From contig CAMTJK010000087.1 in NCBI GenBank assembly GCA_947072805.1, positions 1 to 11,961 of the forward strand: DNA of 11,961 nt, read 5' to 3'. Shown piece after piece: positions 6,719-11,961 of the stretch. The DNA comes from an uncultured Prevotella sp. GTDB lineage: Bacteria > Bacteroidota > Bacteroidia > Bacteroidales > Bacteroidaceae. The translations under genes were made by a program, and so were the position numbers. The notes below the pieces were generated by a model that was not told where the DNA came from, did not search any database, and was given only the letters and a program-made list of their open reading frames with translations. Positions within the stretch are counted from its first letter, which is position 1. Every line of letters begins with the position of its first letter.

Positions 6719-8057
6719 TCTGATAATAATAGGCAGTGGGCCCGGCGGCTATAGAGCTGCTGAATATGCTGCCAAGCAGGGACTTCAGGTGGTGGTCATT
6801 GAGGCGGAGGATGCCGGTGGCACTTGTCTGAACAGAGGATGCATACCCACGAAGACACTTTGCCGCAGTGCCGAGGTAATAGACACACTGAAAGATGCCG
6901 AAGCTCTCGGATTGGGAGGCTTGCAGTACAGTCTTGACTTTGCCCGCATAATGGCGCGACAGACCGAGGTCGTGGCAGGATTGCGTAGCGGAGTGGAATT
7001 TCTGATGTCGCAGCCCGGCATAACATTCGTGCGCGGCAAGGCTTCGTTTACTGCTCCGAAGACGGTCGTGGCAGCGGGCGAGGAATATACTGCGCCCAAC
7101 ATAATCATCGCCACAGGCGCACGTCCGAAGATTCCGGCAGCATTTCTTCCTGCCAACTCCTCATCCGCATCACGCACATTCCTTACTTCCGACGAACTTC
7201 TTCGCATTGACCATCTGTCCGCACGTCTTTGCATTATCGGAGCGGGTGTGATAGGTATGGAGTTCGCTTCTGCCTTCAGCAGCTTTGGCAGCGAAGTCAC
7301 CGTTGTGGAATATCTCAAGGAGTGTCTGCCGGCTCTTGACAGTGACGTCGCAGCCCGTTTGCGCAAAGCCGTAGCACGCAAGGGCGTTACCTTCTTCATG
7401 CAATCGGCAGTAACGTCAGTTGCCGATGGCAGCGTAACGTTTGAGCGCAAGGGCAAGAGCCAGACAATAGAAGCCGACACCGTGCTTGTGGCTACGGGAC
7501 GAACACCCAATGTCGAGGAACTAAATCTCGAGGCTGCCGGTGTGCAGTATGATGCTAAAGGCATTGTTACAGACGACAATATGCAGACCAATGTAGAGGG
7601 TGTATATGCCATCGGCGATGTCAATGCACGCTGTATGCTTGCACATGCCGCCACCATGCAGGGCTTACATGTGGTGAACAGGATGGTGGGGCGTACTGAT
7701 GATATACGTCTTGACATAATGCCGCAGGCTGTATTCACCAATCCGGAGGCTGCAAGTGTGGGAGTGAGTGAGGACTATTGCAAGAACAACAACATAGACT
7801 ACCGTTGCGGACGTGCTCTCTTCCGCGCCAACGGAAAGGCTTTGGCAATGGGAGAAGCGGAGGGCTTACTGAAACTATTGACCGATGCCGGCGGACGTAT
7901 AATAGGTTGTCACGTTTATGGCGCTCATGCTGCCGACATAGTGCAGACGGTTAGTGCGCTGATGTGCCGTGACACTACGGTCTGCCAGCTCAAGGACATG
8001 GTTCATACACATCCTACCATAGGAGAAATACTGCAGGATGCAGCTCTTGCAATGTGA
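6708..8057 (+). CDS. lpdA: Dihydrolipoamide dehydrogenase (L-protein/E3)
   Basis: This 449-residue flavoprotein reoxidises dihydrolipoyl-GcvH and passes electrons through FAD to NAD+. The N-terminal FAD-binding GSGPGGYRAAEYAA motif is at 9-22, the redox disulfide GGTCLNRGCIPTK at 37-49 (Cys40 and Cys45), the NAD-binding GAGVIGMEFAS at 178-188, the second FAD motif AIGDVN at 301-306, and the dimer-interface HTHPTIGE at 433-440 with the catalytic His435-Glu440 pair. There is no N-terminal lipoyl domain. It is slightly shorter than typical E3 proteins (about 465-475) but nothing essential is lost. The ATG at 6708 lies inside gcvPB, overlapping by 11 bp. Its position makes it the dedicated L-protein, although E3 enzymes are often shared with 2-oxoacid dehydrogenases. 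A strong hairpin follows 7 bp after the stop. Confidence 0.95.
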   Translation: MKTDLIIIGSGPGGYRAAEYAAKQGLQVVVIEAEDAGGTCLNRGCIPTKTLCRSAEVIDTLKDAEALGLGGLQYSLDFARIMARQTEVVAGLRSGVEFLMSQPGITFVRGKASFTAPKTVVAAGEEYTAPNIIIATGARPKIPAAFLPANSSSASRTFLTSDELLRIDHLSARLCIIGAGVIGMEFASAFSSFGSEVTVVEYLKECLPALDSDVAARLRKAVARKGVTFFMQSAVTSVADGSVTFERKGKSQTIEADTVLVATGRTPNVEELNLEAAGVQYDAKGIVTDDNMQTNVEGVYAIGDVNARCMLAHAATMQGLHVVNRMVGRTDDIRLDIMPQAVFTNPEAASVGVSEDYCKNNNIDYRCGRALFRANGKALAMGEAEGLLKLLTDAGGRIIGCHVYGAHAADIVQTVSALMCRDTTVCQLKDMVHTHPTIGEILQDAALAM

Positions 8058-8063
8058 CATAAT

Positions 8064-8124
8064 AAATTCTGCAAACAAAAACGAGACGATGCGTTGCACC
8101 GTCTCGTTTTTGTTTGCAGAATTT
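8064..8124. terminator. Bidirectional intrinsic terminator
   Basis: Two perfectly complementary 25-bp arms at 8064-8088 and 8100-8124 flank an 11-nt loop. The GC-rich inner stem (CGAGACG at 8082-8088 with CGTCTCG at 8100-8106) is followed by TTTTTG, and because the A-tract on the other side mirrors it, the hairpin has a T-tract in both orientations. It sits between the convergent lpdA and family 28 hydrolase genes, 7 bp after the lpdA stop and 33 bp from the hydrolase stop, so it should end both transcripts. Confidence 0.93.
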
Positions 8125-8157
8125 ACAAATCTAGCTGTTGAGAAATGTGCTTTGCCG

Positions 8158-9582
8158 TTACGGCTTTTCTTTCGTCAGTTTTACGTTGTTGAGCTTCACG
8201 TTTGCCGTAGCGGTATCTATGTTCTCGCCTTTTGAGGTATAAAGGAAGGTGCTGTTGCTCACGGTGATGTCGTGTACGCAGTTGTAGCCCTCTATGCCAC
8301 GTGCGGTGATTGCGTTTTTGGCACCACGGCAAGTGATGCGATCTATGTGTATGTCCGTAAATTCGGGTACTTTGTCGTTTTCTTTGGCTTTAGGCTGTGC
8401 GCTTTTGACATCGGAAGCTCCGGCAGGCTTGTTCTCATAGTCGCAGCTGAAGGTTATGGCATCCTGTGCTATGTCGGTCATTACGATGTCGCTGATATAT
8501 ATGTCTTTCGTTTTTCCACCGCGTCCTATGTTACTCTTGAATCGCAGTCCTGTGTCGGTGCCTGCAAAGCGCAGTGAACGTACTACGATGCGTGTCATTC
8601 CGCACACGTCTTCGCTGCCTATTACGAATCCGCCGTGCGCATGATATACCGTATTGCTCTCTATGAGAATGTCCTCGCATCCGTTTATGTCGGTGTCTGG
8701 TTTTCGGTTGCCGCTCTTCATACATATTCCGTCATCGCCTGCGTCCACGGTGCAGTTCACGATGAGAGCCTGATGACAATCGCTTAGGTCTATGGCATCG
8801 CCATTCTGCGCGTTCCACGGGCAGCGCACTGTAATACCGTCGATGATGATGTTACGGCTGTTGAAGGGATGCACGTGGAATTTAGGCGAGTTCTGAAAGG
8901 TCACTCCTGTGAGCAGTATGTTTTCGCAGTGGTTTACGCGGAAAAGGTCGTTGCGCATGGATTCCTGCTTCTCCGGTGTGGCTGCGATGTTGGCATATCC
9001 GGCCTTTGCGTCCCAGGGATACCATAGTGAAGCGTTCTTGCGTTCTACTCCTCCCAGTTCGGCATACTGTTTCCACTCCACGTCGCTCACCTTGCTTCGC
9101 TTCACGGGTCGCCATTGTGCTCCGTTGCCGTCGATTATTCCCTCGCCGGTTACGGCTATGTTGGTGCATCTCACGGCTCCAATGCAGGGTTTCACCCGAG
9201 TGGCTTTGGGTGAGTTGTCGATGTAGAGCGACTTGTCAGGCGAGAAGTAAAGTATGGCGTTCTTGTCGAGATGAAGGTCGATATTGCTTTTCAGCGTTAT
9301 CGGTCCGCTCAGCCACACGCCATGTGGAATGGTTACTCTGCCTCCTCCTTGTGCAGCCATGTTGTCGATGGCTTTCTGAATGGCTTCGGTGCAGAGCGTC
9401 TGACCGTCTCCCACGGCTCCGAAGTCTGTTATGCTGGTGCTTCTGTCGGGAAAGGTCGGTGCACTTACCTTCTTTAGCTGTATCGGTAGGTTTTGGTAGT
9501 AGCTTTCGTAATCGGATGCAAAAGACTGCTGCAGTGTGCAGGCAAGCAGTAATGCCAGGGCTTGTTTCAGTAAATTCCTCAT
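8158..9582 (-). CDS. Secreted glycoside hydrolase family 28 (pectinase-like)
   Basis: GH28 enzymes hydrolyse galacturonic-acid linkages in pectin. This 474-residue protein has a right-handed beta-helix pattern and an N-terminal pectate-lyase-like block (TDFGAVGDGQTLCTEAIQKA, 52-71). Catalytic equivalents are visible: NGD at 260-262 (NTD in most members), the aspartate pair in GDDGICMKSG at 282-291, HGGFVIGS at 316-323 and RFK at 347-349. The N-terminus (MRNLLKQALALLLACTLQQSFA) is a signal sequence. Cleavage after Ala22 seems likeliest, but Cys15 after LLA leaves a lipoprotein possible. No T9SS C-terminal sorting domain is seen despite the neighbouring sprA. A charged segment (about 387-408) interrupts the helix. 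The gene starts 52 bp after the sprA stop on the same strand, with no clear promoter or terminator between. Exo- versus endo-activity and the exact substrate cannot be told from sequence. Confidence 0.88.
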   Translation of the reverse strand: MRNLLKQALALLLACTLQQSFASDYESYYQNLPIQLKKVSAPTFPDRSTSITDFGAVGDGQTLCTEAIQKAIDNMAAQGGGRVTIPHGVWLSGPITLKSNIDLHLDKNAILYFSPDKSLYIDNSPKATRVKPCIGAVRCTNIAVTGEGIIDGNGAQWRPVKRSKVSDVEWKQYAELGGVERKNASLWYPWDAKAGYANIAATPEKQESMRNDLFRVNHCENILLTGVTFQNSPKFHVHPFNSRNIIIDGITVRCPWNAQNGDAIDLSDCHQALIVNCTVDAGDDGICMKSGNRKPDTDINGCEDILIESNTVYHAHGGFVIGSEDVCGMTRIVVRSLRFAGTDTGLRFKSNIGRGGKTKDIYISDIVMTDIAQDAITFSCDYENKPAGASDVKSAQPKAKENDKVPEFTDIHIDRITCRGAKNAITARGIEGYNCVHDITVSNSTFLYTSKGENIDTATANVKLNNVKLTKEKP

Positions 9583-9634
9583 AATAGTAGGTCGTTTTGT
9601 CTTTTATTGTTTGTAAAAAATGAATTGCGGTTCT

Positions 9635-11961
9635 TTACCTTGTCAGTGAGAATTTGAGCGACAGTCCGAAGTCATGCGTTGTTGTGGGATAACTGTTGCT
9701 CGACAGCAGCGGAGTATTCGTCTGTCTGTCATAATATGCGCTGATGCTTAGCAGGCGTGAGAGCGTGTATCGTGCCATGAACGACATTTTGAATGCCGTG
9801 TTTCCGCTGCTTGCTGAGCTCGTTACGGTGGCAATGTCGCGTGTGATGGCAGCCTGCTTGCGCAGCGATATGTCGAGGCTAAGGTCAAGGTCGTGATTTA
9901 CTCCCGAGCTCTTCGTTGTAGTGGTTGCCTTTTTAGTGTCTTCATTGTTGTTATTCTTCGATTTTCCGCTCTGCGTCTTCTTTATCTTTCTCGATGTGCT
10001 GCTGCCGAACAGGCGGAAGTCTCTTATCTTATATCCCATTCCTATCACCCAGTCTTTACTTAGAGCCTCGTTCAGCTGTACGCTTGTAGTGCTCAGTGTG
10101 AGCACGCGTGTGGTGCGGTATTCCACCTTGCAGGTAAGGTCGTTCTCAAACGTTACGTCCACGCCGAGCAGTGGCGAGAACGCCTCGTTGATGCTAACCG
10201 AACTTACGTTGTACATGCTGTTAGGGATGGGGTTGCCGGTGGTCACGTCGTTGATGAAACCGAGTCCGTTCATATATTCGTAGAAAGTACTGTACGTTGC
10301 ATATCCTCCTATGGCGAAGACGCTCTTGTACGAGTGGTTGAGATTTACACTCTTGAAGTTGTCGCGAATCCAGGGCAGCTTGCCGAGTCCGCTGTATTTT
10401 ACTGTCCAGTTGGGCAACATGTGCTTCAGGGCGGGGAATATGTCGAGCGAAGAGCCGTATCCTGCGGTATACGATGAGAGGAAGGCCGGTATGAGCACGT
10501 CAGAACTGTATTTGTTTACAGTGCCTATTTGCGGATTATATGCAGCTCCGCCAATGTTCACACCGTTTGCATCGGTCATGCCGTGAGGGTAGGTGGCACC
10601 GTTGTATTGGGCCTGCACGCGGTTGCGCACGCCCTCTATTGACTCGCAGAAGCGCGTGAACGACTTCGACTTATAGCCGTTGTCGGCGTTGCCCATGCCT
10701 TCGAGCGCACTCTTCAGACTGATGGTGGTCATGGTGAATGAGCCGCTTTGTGTGGTTGGCATGCCGCTATACATATATTGTATGCTCTTGGCTTTTGTCA
10801 CGGAGCGGCTGGCGTTGAGGTCTATTACGAGGTCTTTTATCGGTTCGAGCTTCATCTTCACCTGCAAATCTTCCGTGCTGTTCGTCGCTGCGGGTGTGGC
10901 AACACTGTCGGCGCACAGCAGCCAGTTGTTGTCGTAGGCCTTTTGGAGGTAACTCTCTCCTGTAAGTCCGAATGCGAAATCAAGACCCGGAGCCATAGGT
11001 CCGCCACCTGTCCGCTGTCCGAATGCATCGCCTACGTTGGGGATAAATCCCGGCAGTGTCATCGAGTACTGGTTGCGGTAGGTGAAACTTATGCTGCGCA
11101 CCATCATAAGGAAGCGTGCCGCCGACTGTGTGGGCTTGTACCACCATTGGTTTTCGAGCGGTTCTTTTGGCGTGATGCTTAGTTTTATCTGCATTGTGTC
11201 GAGATTCTTTATGAGAATCTTGTTGTTGTCTATCACCTTATACTTCACGTCGTAGGGTTTGCCGTCCTTTGTGCGTGCCGTAACGATGAGGCGCTTGCTC
11301 TTTTTGTTGTGCGAGACGGTTACTGTGGTGTCGGGTTTCAGCGTTATTTCCCTCTGATAGGTGTTCTTGTTCTTTGGCAGTACCTTCTCTTCCTTGCCGT
11401 CTTTCTTTGTCAGACCTCTGTCATCGGTAGTCTTTACCGGTCGTTTGGGCGGTGCAGCCTTTTTAGGTGTTGTCTTGGAGGGCTTTTTCTTGCCGAAGCG
11501 CTCATTGACAGTCTTCAGGAAAGGCACGTGATTGTAGAGAGTTTCCATGTTCAGCGTACCGTTGATGGTGAGGTTGCGGTTGTTCGTTATGGTGTTTCCG
11601 AGCGATGTTCCGTCGTCCAGTTCAGTTCCGCGCACCCACGAGTAGGTAGCCGTATAGTTTGCGTCCGACTTCAGCCAATCAAAGATGGGGAGCTTGTTAA
11701 GAGGCAGTTCATACGTGGCGTTGAATGTCTGCTGGTAGTCGAGCGGTTTGCCGAGATTCTTTATGCTTGTCCATACCGAATCCTTCCATGCCTGATAGCG
11801 TTCAGGATAGAGATCTTTGTTTATGGGAGTGTAAGGCTCCTCTATTTCCGCGTGAGTGGCCGACTGGAAGTTTGCGTGTAGGTTTTTCGTGAAGTCCCAT
11901 CGCAGTGAGAATTCTCTGTTCCACAGGAATTGCTCACTGAATGTGAGCGGCAGTTTCGAAT
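9635..11961 (-). CDS. sprA: T9SS translocon SprA/Sov, C-terminal part (partial)
   Basis: SprA (Sov in Porphyromonas) is the giant outer-membrane beta-barrel that forms the protein-conducting channel of the type IX secretion system. The frame is open from the TAA at 9635-9637 to the window edge, giving 774 codons of a protein usually around 2,400 residues; the 5' part lies outside. A GTG at 11635 could be mistaken for a start, but the frame continues upstream with family-typical sequence (LPIFDWLKSDANYTATYSW). Other family blocks are FLMMVRSISFTYRNQYSMTL followed by PGFIPNVGDAFG (within 11027-11116). Alternating amphipathic beta strands run to a C-terminal FSLTR. A Lys/Pro-rich stretch (about 11366-11491) and a Lys/Asn/Thr-rich stretch (about 9902-9994) are low-complexity insertions, likely loops. 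It is transcribed towards the family 28 hydrolase gene. Confidence 0.93.
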   Translation of the reverse strand, partial: SKLPLTFSEQFLWNREFSLRWDFTKNLHANFQSATHAEIEEPYTPINKDLYPERYQAWKDSVWTSIKNLGKPLDYQQTFNATYELPLNKLPIFDWLKSDANYTATYSWVRGTELDDGTSLGNTITNNRNLTINGTLNMETLYNHVPFLKTVNERFGKKKPSKTTPKKAAPPKRPVKTTDDRGLTKKDGKEEKVLPKNKNTYQREITLKPDTTVTVSHNKKSKRLIVTARTKDGKPYDVKYKVIDNNKILIKNLDTMQIKLSITPKEPLENQWWYKPTQSAARFLMMVRSISFTYRNQYSMTLPGFIPNVGDAFGQRTGGGPMAPGLDFAFGLTGESYLQKAYDNNWLLCADSVATPAATNSTEDLQVKMKLEPIKDLVIDLNASRSVTKAKSIQYMYSGMPTTQSGSFTMTTISLKSALEGMGNADNGYKSKSFTRFCESIEGVRNRVQAQYNGATYPHGMTDANGVNIGGAAYNPQIGTVNKYSSDVLIPAFLSSYTAGYGSSLDIFPALKHMLPNWTVKYSGLGKLPWIRDNFKSVNLNHSYKSVFAIGGYATYSTFYEYMNGLGFINDVTTGNPIPNSMYNVSSVSINEAFSPLLGVDVTFENDLTCKVEYRTTRVLTLSTTSVQLNEALSKDWVIGMGYKIRDFRLFGSSTSRKIKKTQSGKSKNNNNEDTKKATTTTKSSGVNHDLDLSLDISLRKQAAITRDIATVTSSASSGNTAFKMSFMARYTLSRLLSISAYYDRQTNTPLLSSNSYPTTTHDFGLSLKFSLTR

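Noticed and set aside
6785..7741. 318-residue minus-strand open frame inside lpdA
   Set aside because: Antisense shadow; Ser/Thr/Ala-rich with no motif, while lpdA has all catalytic residues.
11633..11635. GTG as the start of the minus-strand 666-residue frame
   Set aside because: The frame stays open upstream to the window end and encodes SprA-like sequence, so this is an internal valine codon and the gene is partial.
11309..11881. 190-residue plus-strand open frame inside sprA
   Set aside because: Cys/Arg/Val-rich mirror of sprA, whose own frame continues to the window edge with family-typical sequence.

Overview
The window looks like chromosomal DNA from a Bacteroidota member, most likely a Prevotella-like Bacteroidales. 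The evidence is the C-terminal part of SprA, the outer-membrane translocon of the type IX secretion system (T9SS) found only in this phylum, a match to the Bacteroides-type promoter (TAnnTTTG at -7), and A-rich gene starts without clear Shine-Dalgarno sites. The assignment rests on protein families and promoter style; no database search was possible.

Layout. Positions 1-1116 are essentially gene-free and AT-rich. They hold a nested inverted repeat (111-239), a smaller stem-loop (496-532), a weak 40-codon ORF followed by a terminator-like hairpin (790-975), and a dyad (1043-1068). A good Bacteroides-type promoter at 1117-1148 opens a leader of about 170 nt that is GC-rich, can fold into competing hairpins and contains a 38-codon Arg/His-rich ORF. 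Positions 1328-8057 form a tight six-gene operon: lplA, gcvT, gcvH, gcvPA, gcvPB, lpdA. It ends at a perfect 25-bp-arm hairpin (8064-8124) that can terminate both strands. The minus strand then carries a secreted glycoside hydrolase family 28 (pectinase-type) gene (8158-9582) downstream of sprA (9635 to beyond the window end).

Function. The operon encodes a complete glycine cleavage system. P-protein (split into GcvPA and GcvPB) decarboxylates glycine and passes the aminomethyl group to lipoyl-GcvH. GcvT releases ammonia and forms 5,10-methylene-tetrahydrofolate. LpdA reoxidises the lipoyl arm with NAD+. LplA, first in the operon, can attach the lipoate that GcvH needs. One transcript therefore supplies all the enzymes plus cofactor loading of the carrier. 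The convergent minus-strand genes belong to a different physiology: polysaccharide breakdown and protein secretion.

The protein-coding genes belong to known families. The least explained parts are the operon leader (competing stems and leader ORF) and the repeat-rich gene-free region upstream. Those claims rest on sequence inspection alone.
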